The notes below the pieces were generated by a model. The model made no database searches and was not told the origin of the DNA. It saw only the letters and a program-made list of their open reading frames with translations. A stretch of 25,758 nucleotides of DNA from an uncultured Blautia sp. (GTDB lineage: Bacteria > Bacillota > Clostridia > Lachnospirales > Lachnospiraceae): assembly GCF_937880195.1 (NCBI RefSeq), contig NZ_CALFLA010000023.1:1-25758 (forward strand), in the 5' to 3' direction. Within the stretch, counting starts at the first letter, position 1. Each line of letters begins with the position of its first letter. This document shows, piece after piece, positions 16,147 through 22,421 of this stretch. The position numbers and the translations under genes are program-made.

Positions 16147-16166
16147 CTATTCTTACATAGAATGGG
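16147..16166. repeat. Direct repeat DR1 of the toxin-antitoxin locus
   Basis: CTATTCTTACATAGAATGGG in the toxin mRNA leader, just before its ribosome site. It matches DR2 (16321-16339) apart from one extra T and one G/A change. In the Fst par system, matching repeats let the antisense RNA pair with the toxin leader. Confidence 0.75.
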
Positions 16167-16176
16167 GGTGGTGCTG

Positions 16177-16263
16177 ATGAAACATTTTGATTTTAAAGAC
16201 CTTATGGCTTTCGGAATGTTCATTTTATCACTGCTGACATTCATTTATTTGATTTGTCACTGA
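16177..16263 (+). CDS. Holin-like toxin peptide of a type I toxin-antitoxin locus
   Basis: A 28-residue peptide with ribosome site GGGGGTGG five bases before ATG 16177. It reads MKHFDFKDLMAFGMFILSLL followed by TFIYLICH: a short N-terminal part and one transmembrane helix with the x-F-[GM]-x-F-[IV]-L-x-LL-T-x-[IV]-Y pattern of the putative holin-like toxin family (Hol_Tox; related to TxpA/BsrG and Fst-style toxins of Firmicutes). Such peptides insert in the cell membrane and stop growth when their antisense RNA is lost. The gene has its own promoter, direct repeats on both sides and a convergent antisense promoter, all features of the Fst par layout. Toxicity has not been shown here; it is inferred from family and layout. 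Confidence 0.78.
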   Translation: MKHFDFKDLMAFGMFILSLLTFIYLICH

Positions 16264-16280
16264 TTTAAGGCATAGAAAAA

Positions 16281-16315
16281 CCACCCTCTGAACTTTGACC
16301 GAGTATTTAGGGTGG
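16281..16315. terminator. Hairpin ending the antisense RNA, shared with toxin mRNA
   Basis: CCACCCT (16281-16287) pairs with AGGGTGG (16309-16315). The minus strand has TTTTT directly after it. On the plus strand only AATTTC follows, so the toxin mRNA more likely ends at the next hairpin. Confidence 0.7.
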
Positions 16316-16320
16316 AATTT

Positions 16321-16339
16321 CTATTCTACATAAAATGGG
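16321..16339. repeat. Direct repeat DR2 of the toxin-antitoxin locus
   Basis: CTATTCTACATAAAATGGG, the downstream partner of DR1. The antisense RNA carries its complement and could therefore pair with DR1 in the toxin leader as well as with the 3' end of the toxin mRNA. Confidence 0.75.
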
Positions 16340-16340
16340 T

Positions 16341-16367
16341 CAACCCCTTGTGGGCGGTTGTTCCTTT
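16341..16367 (+). terminator. Probable terminator of the toxin mRNA
   Basis: CAACCCC (16341-16347) and GGGCGGTTG (16352-16360) form a stem with a TTGT loop and one bulged C, followed by TTCCTTT. The same sequence makes the 5' hairpin of the antisense RNA. Confidence 0.5.
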
Positions 16368-16373
16368 AAATAT

Positions 16374-16403
16374 ATTATAGAGCAGATATCAGAATAATGC
16401 AAA
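16374..16403 (-). promoter_or_regulatory. Promoter of the antisense antitoxin RNA
   Basis: On the minus strand TATAAT lies at 16379-16374, with TTTGCA (18 bases upstream, 16403-16398) or TTGCAT (17 bases) as -35. The -10 box is perfect; the -35 is weak. Confidence 0.6.
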
Positions 16404-16456
16404 CGATTTTTTGAGAGCTTGGAAACAGGCTCTCTTTTCTATTGGAGGAAAAGTCT

Positions 16457-17755
16457 ATGAATAAAATTATGGGACAGGCTCAGGCATCCGTGGAGCAGAT
16501 GCGAGCCTATATTAAAAAGGTCAATCCAAAAGTACCGGAATCAGTGATTAAAATGATCCCTTATTACATCACAGAGGGAGCAGCAGAGGGCGTCCGTGGA
16601 GACGTTGCCTTTGCTCAGAGCTGTTTGGAGACTGGCAATTTTACCTTTAAAGGTTCCGCGGTCACACTGGATCAGAATAACTTCTGCGGTATGGGCGTAA
16701 CCAGCAATGGAATGAAAGGTAACTCTTTCCGAACCCCACAGCTGGGTATTCGGGCGCAGATCCAGCATTTAAAAGCCTATGCAAGCAATAATAAATTAAA
16801 CAATGCCTGTGTGGATCCGCGCTTTGCCTATGTCAAGAGAGCATCCGCCCCTTATGTGGAGTGGTTAGGAATCCAGGAGAATCCTTCCGGCGGTGGATGG
16901 GCGGCCGGAAAAGGTTATGGATCTAAGATCTTAAATATCTTATCGAACATCCTGAAAACAGGAGGAAAGGAGAACAATTTGAAGATCATTAAAATGCTTA
17001 CGAAAAAGCGCTGCTATGTCGGCCAGAACAAGCCGGCTTATGTTGTGATCCACGAAACAGACAACTGGTCTAAGGGAGCCGGAGCGAAAGCACATGCAAC
17101 GGCCATGAAAAACGGCAACCTTGCCGGAACAGTACATTATTACGTGGATTCCACCAGCATTTACCAGACACTGGATCATAAGGACGGTGCCTATGCTGTG
17201 GGAGACGGTGGCGGACGTTACGGCATCACCAACCGCAACAGTATTAATATTGAGATCTGTGTCAATCCAGAGAGCGATTATTACAAGGCGGTAGACAAGG
17301 CAGAACAGCTGGCGGCTTATCTACTTAAACAGTATGGATGGGGCACGGATCGTCTGAAGCGCCACTATGACGCATCACGGAAACACTGTCCACGCCGGAT
17401 CCAGGACGAAGGCCTCTGGCCGGAGTTTAAGCGCAAAACCGCAGCGTACATGGGAACCACGACAACAGAGCCAGAGACACCAACCAACACACCAACCACA
17501 CAGACAGGAGGTCATTATATGTTCGAGCCAAAAACAGTTAAAAAGGGAGACAGCGGATTATCCGTATTATTACTACAGGAGATTCTGATTGCCAGAGGAT
17601 TTAAGGGAAAGGACGGCAAAGCACTCACTCTGGACAGAGTAGCCGGTACCAATACGATTCATGCCCTAAAAAAGTACCAGGAGAGCCGGAAAGATGTCCT
17701 GAAAGCGGATGGTATCTGCGGAGAGAAGACGTGGAGAGACCTGATTGCATTGTAA
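16457..17755 (+). CDS. Endolysin: glucosaminidase + amidase + peptidoglycan-binding domain
   Basis: 432 residues from ATG 16457 (GGAGGAAAAG upstream; the in-frame TTG 16442 precedes the ribosome site). Residues about 10-165 resemble the N-acetylglucosaminidase family: ITEGAAEGVRGDVAFAQSCL, then ETGNF and an NNFCGMG segment, typical of these cell-wall hydrolases. Residues about 175-330 are an Amidase_2 domain with zinc ligands H199 (VIHET), H303 (RHYDAS) and C311 (KHCP). After a Thr/Pro linker (about 333-350), residues about 355-432 form a PG_binding_1 domain (VKKGDSGLSVLLLQ, DGICGEKTW). No signal peptide, so export depends on the holin. Two strong internal ribosome sites lie at the domain borders. 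It closes the lysis block. Confidence 0.94.
   Translation: MNKIMGQAQASVEQMRAYIKKVNPKVPESVIKMIPYYITEGAAEGVRGDVAFAQSCLETGNFTFKGSAVTLDQNNFCGMGVTSNGMKGNSFRTPQLGIRAQIQHLKAYASNNKLNNACVDPRFAYVKRASAPYVEWLGIQENPSGGGWAAGKGYGSKILNILSNILKTGGKENNLKIIKMLTKKRCYVGQNKPAYVVIHETDNWSKGAGAKAHATAMKNGNLAGTVHYYVDSTSIYQTLDHKDGAYAVGDGGGRYGITNRNSINIEICVNPESDYYKAVDKAEQLAAYLLKQYGWGTDRLKRHYDASRKHCPRRIQDEGLWPEFKRKTAAYMGTTTTEPETPTNTPTTQTGGHYMFEPKTVKKGDSGLSVLLLQEILIARGFKGKDGKALTLDRVAGTNTIHALKKYQESRKDVLKADGICGEKTWRDLIAL
16960..16981 (+). promoter_or_regulatory. Internal ribosome site and TTG start in endolysin gene
   Basis: AGGAGG (16960-16965) and AAAGGAG (16966-16972) lie before an in-frame TTG at 16979, six bases from the second site. 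The product (258 residues) would begin MKIIKMLTKKRCYVG, which looks like the natural start of a stand-alone amidase, and would consist of amidase and wall-binding domains only. Confidence 0.6.
17506..17521 (+). promoter_or_regulatory. Internal ribosome site and ATG start for wall-binding domain
   Basis: A perfect AGGAGGT (17506-17512) is followed six bases later by in-frame ATG 17519, right after the Thr/Pro linker. The product (78 residues, MFEPKTVKKGDSG...) would be the peptidoglycan-binding domain alone. Confidence 0.65.
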
Positions 17756-17762
17756 AAAGAAT

Positions 17763-17789
17763 ACCCCGCCAAGGTTGACTTGACGGGGT
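17763..17789 (+). terminator. Hairpin after endolysin gene
   Basis: ACCCCG-C-CAAG pairs with CTTG-A-CGGGGT around a five-base loop, seven bases after the endolysin stop. No T-run follows on the plus strand, so termination is plausible but not certain. The minus strand has ATTCTTTTT after it. Confidence 0.45.
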
Positions 17790-17898
17790 GAATATTGTAT
17801 CATCCTGTTATGTCTTATTTTAAAATTACTAGTCACATATTAGTCACAAAAATAGGCCAAAGAGCCTATAAATACGTGGTTTGTGATAAATATGAGAT

Positions 17899-17967
17899 AA
17901 AATAAGACAGAACCAAGGGAACGTATCCAGTTGGAACAGCTCCAGGGGCGCTGTCTTATTTTTCTTT
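17899..17967 (+). terminator. Long-loop inverted repeat with T-run before trxB-like gene
   Basis: AAAATAAGACAG (17899-17910) pairs perfectly with CTGTCTTATTTT (17951-17962), 12 bp, followed by TCTTT. The loop is 40 bases, long for a terminator. It may end the gene that stood upstream before the phage inserted, or be part of the attachment region. Confidence 0.45.
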
Positions 17968-18023
17968 GTATATATACAAAATCAGAATTGTGACAAGATC
18001 ACGGAATCTTTTTTTATAAGGTG

Positions 18024-18029
18024 TATAAT
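18024..18029 (+). promoter_or_regulatory. -10 box of the thioredoxin operon promoter
   Basis: A perfect TATAAT lies 31 bases before ATG 18061. The -35 region is poor (no TTGACA-like hexamer at 16-18 bases), though a T-rich run lies between. It gives the operon its own start, independent of the prophage. Confidence 0.5.
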
Positions 18030-18060
18030 ATAAATCAATAAGAAAGCAGGTGATCTGAAA

Positions 18061-18969
18061 ATGGAAAAGGTCCTAATCATTGGCGCCGGACCGGCGGGAA
18101 TTTCTGCAGCCCTTTATACAGCAAGAGGAAATATGAGGCCTCTTGTGATAAACTCCGGGATCGGCGCTTTGGAAAAAGCAGAAAAAATTGAAAATTATTA
18201 TGGATTGGAACGTCCTTTGTCCGGTCAGGAGCTTTTTGACAGGGGAATATCACAGGCCAGGGCGCTGGGGGTACGTTTCCTTAATGCAGAGGTTTTGGGA
18301 ATTACCGGGTTTGATACCTTGACAGTAAAGACTACAGCAGGCGATATTGAAACAGAAAGCGTAATTTTGGCAACAGGAGGCAAAAGAGCAGCTCCTTCCA
18401 TTCCTGGAATACGGGAATATGAAGGAAGAGGAGTAAGCTACTGCGCTGTATGCGATGCGTTTTTCTACAGAGGGAAAAAAGTAGCTGTTCTTGGAAACAG
18501 TGATTTTGCCCTTCATGAGGCGCAAGAGCTGAAAAACGTCACTCCTTCTGTAACTATTTATACAAATGGAGAAAAACCGGAATTTACAAAAGATCACGCT
18601 ATTGAAGTCAATACCATGAAGATCCAGTCCATAGAGGGAGAACAGACGGTTTCTGGACTTCTTATGGAAAGTGATGTAAGGGCTGCTGAAAACGAAAAAA
18701 CAGAGGCTTCTTTTTATCCGGCTGCAGGCGTGTTTGTGGCAATGGGAACAGCGGGAAGTACAGAGATTGCCCGTCAGATGGGGGCAGAACTTACAGCAAA
18801 GGGAAACATCCGCGTAAATGAAAAAATGGAAACGACGATTCCGGGATTATTTGCAGCAGGAGATTGCACCGGAGGACTTCTTCAGGTGTCAAAGGCAGTT
18901 TATGAAGGAAGTATGGCAGGTATCAGCGCCGGAACATATGTCAGAAGAAGACATGCAGATCAATCATAA
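18061..18969 (+). CDS. Thioredoxin reductase-like flavoprotein
   Basis: 302 residues with AGGTGAT before ATG 18061. The FAD-binding GAGPAG lies at 8-13, the redox-active CAVC at 128-131 (in place of the usual CATC), and the C-terminal FAD motif AAGDCTGG around D268. The second nucleotide-binding region is unusual: GNSDFALHEA at 145 in place of G-x-GDSAxEEA, and the NADPH-contacting HRRxxxR is missing (YTNGEKPEF instead). It is followed 15 bases later by thioredoxin, which is surely its partner. Because of the missing motif, the electron donor may not be NADPH; ferredoxin-dependent relatives exist in clostridia. Calling it trxB would hide this doubt. Confidence 0.88.
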   Translation: MEKVLIIGAGPAGISAALYTARGNMRPLVINSGIGALEKAEKIENYYGLERPLSGQELFDRGISQARALGVRFLNAEVLGITGFDTLTVKTTAGDIETESVILATGGKRAAPSIPGIREYEGRGVSYCAVCDAFFYRGKKVAVLGNSDFALHEAQELKNVTPSVTIYTNGEKPEFTKDHAIEVNTMKIQSIEGEQTVSGLLMESDVRAAENEKTEASFYPAAGVFVAMGTAGSTEIARQMGAELTAKGNIRVNEKMETTIPGLFAAGDCTGGLLQVSKAVYEGSMAGISAGTYVRRRHADQS

Positions 18970-18984
18970 AGGAGGAGCATAATT

Positions 18985-19287
18985 ATGGAGATTACACTTA
19001 CAACACAGAATTTTGAAGCAGAGGTATTAAAATCAGAAAAGCCTGTACTGGTAGACTTTTGGGCAACCTGGTGCGGTCCTTGTATGCGCCAGGCTCCTAT
19101 AGTAGAGGAACTGGCGGCAGAGGGATACTCTGTAGGCAAGGTAGATGTAGATCAGCAGCCGGATCTGGCAGGACAGTACGGTGTTATGAGCATTCCGACT
19201 TTGATCGTGTTCAAGGGCGGAAAAGAAGTTCACCGTGTGGTTGGTCTTACGGCAAAAAATGACCTTAAGAGACTTCTTGATGAATAA
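18985..19287 (+). CDS. trxA: Thioredoxin
   Basis: 100 residues with AAAGGAGG as ribosome site. The active site WCGPC lies at 29-33 after FWAT, the cis-proline at P71 in SIPTLIVF, and the closing helix at the C-terminus; length is slightly short but normal for clostridial forms. It reduces protein disulfides in the cytosol and is recharged by the reductase gene immediately upstream. It has methionine-arginine after the active site (CMRQAP) where many thioredoxins have KMIAP, a small variation that keeps the proline. Confidence 0.96.
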   Translation: MEITLTTQNFEAEVLKSEKPVLVDFWATWCGPCMRQAPIVEELAAEGYSVGKVDVDQQPDLAGQYGVMSIPTLIVFKGGKEVHRVVGLTAKNDLKRLLDE

Positions 19288-19309
19288 GCGAAAGCAGGGA
19301 GTCTGATCT

Positions 19310-20974
19310 ATGAAAATCTTACTGGCAGCATGTAACGCAAAGTATATTCATTCTAATCCTGCTGTATATGATCTCAGGGCTTTTGCAGATTGTTATAGAG
19401 ATTCCATATTGCTGCGGGAATATACCATTAACCAGACAAAGGATGAGGTGATGAAGGATATTTTCAGAAGCGGCGCAGATATTGTATGCTTCTCCTGTTA
19501 TATCTGGAACATCTCCTATATCAGGGATCTGCTTCCCGATCTTAAGAAGATACTTCCGGGTACGGCCTTCTGGGCCGGAGGCCCGGAGGTTTCTTTTGAT
19601 GGGGAAAACTTTTTAAAAGAAAATCCGTCTCTTACTGGAATTATGATGGGCGAAGGGGAAAGCACCTTTCTTGACCTGGCGGCTTATTATCTGGAAGGAA
19701 AGGGATCCCTGGAAGCCATTCCGGGAATTATATATAGAAGAGATGACAAAATGATTCACAATGGTCTAAGGGAGCTGATGGATTTAAGCCAGGTTCCTTT
19801 TACATATGAACATGTGGAGGATTTTGCCAACAGGATCATTTATTATGAAAGCAGCAGGGGGTGTCCCTTTTCCTGTAGCTATTGTCTGTCCTCTGTGGAT
19901 AAGAAACTGAGGTTTCGGGAGCTTTCCCTTGTAAAAAAGGAACTGCAGTTTTTTTTGGATAAAAAAGTACCTCAGGTAAAATTTGTGGACAGAACCTTTA
20001 ACTGCCGTCATGATCATGCAATGGAAATCTGGCAGTATATTTACGATCATGACAATGGAATCACAAATTTCCATTTTGAGGTGTCGGCAGACCTGATCCG
20101 GGAAGAAGAACTGGAGCTTATGAGCCGTATGCGTCCTGGACTGATCCAGCTTGAAATCGGAGTGCAGTCCACAAATCCAGAAACGATCCAGGCAATCAGG
20201 AGAACCATGAATCTGGACAGACTGAAAAAAACTGTGGCCCAGATCAAAAGCTATGGAAATATCCATCAGCATCTGGATCTGATCGCAGGCCTTCCCTATG
20301 AAGATTACCAGAGCTTTCGAAATTCTTTTTGTCAGGTATACCGTATGGAGCCGGATCAGCTTCAGCTGGGATTTCTTAAGGTGCTGAAAGGATCGGCAAT
20401 GTATGAGGAGGCGGCACAGTATCAGATCCTGTATAAAGAAAAAGAGCCCTATGAGGTGCTTTCTACCAGGTGGCTTTCCTATGAGGAAATTTTGAAGCTG
20501 AAAATGGTGGAAAGTATGGTGGAAGTGTATTATAATAGTGGTCAGTTCCGGTATACGCTTGGATGGATCATGGAAAGAGTAGAGAATCCCTTTGATTTTT
20601 TTGAGAGCCTTGGAGCTTTTTATGAAGAAAAAGGGTACAGTGAAATATCTCACTCCAGAATCCGCCGCTATGAGATTCTTCTGGAATTTCTTCAGGAAAA
20701 AACAGCGATCTCATGGGAAACAGCTTCCAGATATATGGTTTATGATCTGTATCTCAGGGAAAAGCTGAAAAAACGTCCGGATTTTGCATCGGATCAAAAG
20801 CCTTATGAAAGAGCGATCTGGAACTACAGAAAAGCAAATGCCATACCTAAAACTGCTCATATTGAGGTGTTTGGCCATAGGGAGGCAGTGCTTTTTGATT
20901 ACGAAAAGAGAAACCCGCTGACCAATAATGCAGAAGCATACAGGATCAGCCTGTCTTACGAAGACGATCATTAA
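19310..20974 (+). CDS. B12-binding-domain radical SAM protein (DUF4080 type)
   Basis: 554 residues. Residues 1 to about 140 form a B12-binding-like Rossmann domain (MKILLAACNAKYIHSNPAVY, IVCFSCYIWNI, FWAGGPEVS, GEGESTFLDL). The radical SAM core follows, with the [4Fe-4S] cysteines C185, C189 and C192 in ESSRGCPFSCSYCLS, and later the FHFEVSADLI, LEIGVQST and HLDLIAGLPYED segments usual for these enzymes. The C-terminal about 180 residues match the DUF4080 extension. The DxHxxG cobalamin motif is not seen, so B12 need not be bound base-off by His. The substrate is unknown. It lies in one transcription unit with thioredoxin genes; the spacing is 22 bases. Confidence 0.9.
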   Translation: MKILLAACNAKYIHSNPAVYDLRAFADCYRDSILLREYTINQTKDEVMKDIFRSGADIVCFSCYIWNISYIRDLLPDLKKILPGTAFWAGGPEVSFDGENFLKENPSLTGIMMGEGESTFLDLAAYYLEGKGSLEAIPGIIYRRDDKMIHNGLRELMDLSQVPFTYEHVEDFANRIIYYESSRGCPFSCSYCLSSVDKKLRFRELSLVKKELQFFLDKKVPQVKFVDRTFNCRHDHAMEIWQYIYDHDNGITNFHFEVSADLIREEELELMSRMRPGLIQLEIGVQSTNPETIQAIRRTMNLDRLKKTVAQIKSYGNIHQHLDLIAGLPYEDYQSFRNSFCQVYRMEPDQLQLGFLKVLKGSAMYEEAAQYQILYKEKEPYEVLSTRWLSYEEILKLKMVESMVEVYYNSGQFRYTLGWIMERVENPFDFFESLGAFYEEKGYSEISHSRIRRYEILLEFLQEKTAISWETASRYMVYDLYLREKLKKRPDFASDQKPYERAIWNYRKANAIPKTAHIEVFGHREAVLFDYEKRNPLTNNAEAYRISLSYEDDH

Positions 20975-20988
20975 AAGAGGTGACAAAA

Positions 20989-21093
20989 ATGGGAATGTTT
21001 GATCCAAAAAAAAGAAAAGTGATCACTGCAGTGATCGCAGTTATTCTGGTACTGGCTATGGTAGTCCCCAGCATTCTGTCTATTCTGGTGTAA
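20989..21093 (+). CDS. Small single-pass membrane protein, 34 residues
   Basis: ATG 20989 has AAGAGGTGAC before it and lies 14 bases after the radical SAM gene; TAA at 21091 is followed 15 bases later by the next start. It reads MGMFDPKKRKVITAVIAVIL with a further 14 hydrophobic residues: a short basic N-terminus and one transmembrane helix, so the C-terminus is probably outside. It is not a signal peptide with cargo, as nothing follows. I do not recognise a family. The good ribosome site, tight spacing and positive-inside pattern support a real gene; its role is unknown. Confidence 0.72.
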   Translation: MGMFDPKKRKVITAVIAVILVLAMVVPSILSILV

Positions 21094-21108
21094 CAGAGGA
21101 AACTATTT

Positions 21109-21843
21109 ATGAAACTTGGACAAAAAGCAATGGAAACTCTGAAATCAGAAGTTACAGGGTTTCTGAATGAAGGCGATGAGCTGGTGGCAGCAGGCAGTAT
21201 TGCCCTTATGGGAACAGCGTTGATCGTACAGAAGGAAAAAGAGTTTTTAAAACAGTTTTTTTCAGAAGGTTTTCTCTGGGACGCTGAAAGAGGGCATCTG
21301 TTTTATAGTGCTTATGAAACCGAGGCGCTTACGGACATACTGAGAGACGCCTGTTGGGAAGAGATAAGTGAAACCTGGATTTCCAGAATAAAAGAAATGT
21401 CTGTATGGGAGGAAATTAAGGACATGGGAGCAAAAGCCCTGTATCCTTTGAACAGCGGCGGAATCCTTGCAGGTATATGGAAGATGGCAGAGGTTTCCGA
21501 TGTGGGGCTTCATGTGGACCTTCGAAAAATCCCTGTCCGTCAGGAAACCATAGAAATCTGCGAACGTTTTGATCTGAATCCCTATAAGCTTTTTTCAGGA
21601 GGAAGTCTTCTTATTGGAACAGGAAAAGGCGAAGCCATGGTGCGTTTCTTCCAGGAAAAGGGAATACCATCTGCTATAGTTGGAAGTGTGGATAAGGGAA
21701 ATGACCGCCTTTTATACAGCAAAGGGATTACCAGATACCTGGAGCGCCCCTCACAGGATGAATTGACTAGATTTTCCTGGGGCGAAAAATGGAAATCTTC
21801 CGGCAGACAGCCGGGAAGAAAAGAGGAAACAAAAGAATGCTGA
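21109..21843 (+). CDS. AIR synthase-related protein (HypE/PurM-like C-terminal domain)
   Basis: 244 residues with AGAGGAAAC before ATG 21109. The middle part, from about 110, resembles the AIR synthase-related C-terminal domain: DMGAKALYPLNSGGILAGIW, then EVSDVGLHVDLRKIPVRQET, LNPYKLFSGGSLLIGT, and a final EKGIPSAIVGSV segment, as in HypE. The N-terminal ATP-binding half of normal HypE/PurM proteins is reduced to about 100 residues with no clear D-x-x-GxG nucleotide motif. Activity as an enzyme is therefore uncertain. The last residues (from about 225) are basic and polar. The gene overlaps trmL by seven bases (ATGCTGA), so they are translated together. Confidence 0.75.
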   Translation: MKLGQKAMETLKSEVTGFLNEGDELVAAGSIALMGTALIVQKEKEFLKQFFSEGFLWDAERGHLFYSAYETEALTDILRDACWEEISETWISRIKEMSVWEEIKDMGAKALYPLNSGGILAGIWKMAEVSDVGLHVDLRKIPVRQETIEICERFDLNPYKLFSGGSLLIGTGKGEAMVRFFQEKGIPSAIVGSVDKGNDRLLYSKGITRYLERPSQDELTRFSWGEKWKSSGRQPGRKEETKEC

Positions 21844-22331
21844 ACATTGTACTCCATGAGCCGGAAATACCGGCAAATACAGGAAATATCGGACGTACCT
21901 GCGTGGCAACAGGAACAAGGCTTCATTTAATTGAGCCTCTGGGTTTTCTTTTGAATGAGAAGGCAATCAAAAGAGCCGGAATGGATTACTGGAAGGATCT
22001 TGATGTAACAACGTATCTTAATTATGAGGACTTCCTTTTGCGCAATCCGGGAGCAAAGATCTATTATGCAACTACCAAAGCGCCCCAGACCTATACGCAG
22101 GTATCTTATGAGGATGACTGTTATATTATGTTTGGAAAGGAGAGCGCGGGGATCCCGGAAGAAATCCTTTTGAACAATCAGGAAACCTGTGTGAGGATTC
22201 CCATGATCAATGATATCCGCTCTTTGAATCTCAGTAATTCTGTGGCCATTGTTCTCTATGAGGCTCTGCGTCAGCAGGACTTCAGCCATATGCAGCTTGG
22301 AGGACATCTGACCCGTTATGACTGGAAATAA
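21837..22331 (+). CDS. trmL: tRNA (cytidine/uridine-34-2'-O)-methyltransferase TrmL
   Basis: 164 residues, a SPOUT-class methyltransferase that 2'-O-methylates the wobble base of two leucine tRNAs using S-adenosylmethionine. The three knot motifs are all visible: LHEPEIPANTGNIGRTC at the N-terminus, FGKESAGIP in the middle, and IPMINDIRSLNLSNSVAIVL near the C-terminus, which form the trefoil knot and SAM pocket. Length is normal. I chose ATG 21837, with AAGAGGAAAC upstream; an in-frame ATG at 21789 lies in the preceding gene and would add an odd basic leader. Last gene of the operon; a terminator follows. Confidence 0.95.
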   Translation: MLNIVLHEPEIPANTGNIGRTCVATGTRLHLIEPLGFLLNEKAIKRAGMDYWKDLDVTTYLNYEDFLLRNPGAKIYYATTKAPQTYTQVSYEDDCYIMFGKESAGIPEEILLNNQETCVRIPMINDIRSLNLSNSVAIVLYEALRQQDFSHMQLGGHLTRYDWK

Positions 22332-22383
22332 ACTGATAGAGGAAATATAAAAACGCAGGAGAATAAATATGTCCTGTCAGCAA

Positions 22384-22421
22384 AGCTCTGTGATCTTTTT
22401 TAAGAAAACAGGGCTTTTTTT
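22384..22421 (+). terminator. Intrinsic terminator of the trx-trmL operon
   Basis: AGCTCTGT (22384-22391) pairs with ACAGGGCT (22408-22415; one G-T pair) and is followed by seven T. It lies about 50 bases after trmL and before the adenine deaminase promoter. Confidence 0.85.

Larger units (their letters stand above)
16276..16367 (-). ncRNA. Antisense antitoxin RNA (putative, about 92 nt)
   Basis: Start and end are inferred. A minus-strand promoter with a perfect TATAAT (16379-16374) points into the 3' end of the toxin region. Its transcript would begin with a CAACC...GGTTG hairpin (complement of 16341-16360), contain the complement of DR2, and end in the hairpin CCACCCT/AGGGTGG followed by TTTTT (reading 16315 down to 16276), a proper intrinsic terminator on the minus strand. 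This is the expected form of an RNA II-type antitoxin. Confidence 0.65.
17756..18060. other. Gene-free phage/host junction region (probable attR area)
   Basis: No gene is visible here. The stretch separates the last phage gene from the first clearly chromosomal gene, so the right attachment site must lie within it or very near. It holds the endolysin hairpin, two direct copies of TAGTCACA (17830-17837 and 17841-17848), an ATAGGC-N6-GCCTAT hairpin (17852-17869), three copies of TGTCTTATTTT (17811, inverted at 17898, and 17952), and the promoter of the next operon. The exact core cannot be set without the left end. Confidence 0.5.

Noticed and set aside
17852..17869. ATAGGC-N6-GCCTAT hairpin as a minus-strand terminator
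   Set aside because: Stem is only six bases and no minus-strand gene lies nearby, though TTTTT follows on that strand. Kept only as part of the junction region.
17989..18005. TTGTGACAAGATCACGG before the trx operon as a Rex- or CRP-like operator
   Set aside because: Only four to five bases per half match, the spacing differs from the Rex consensus, and it lies partly in the uncertain phage/host junction.
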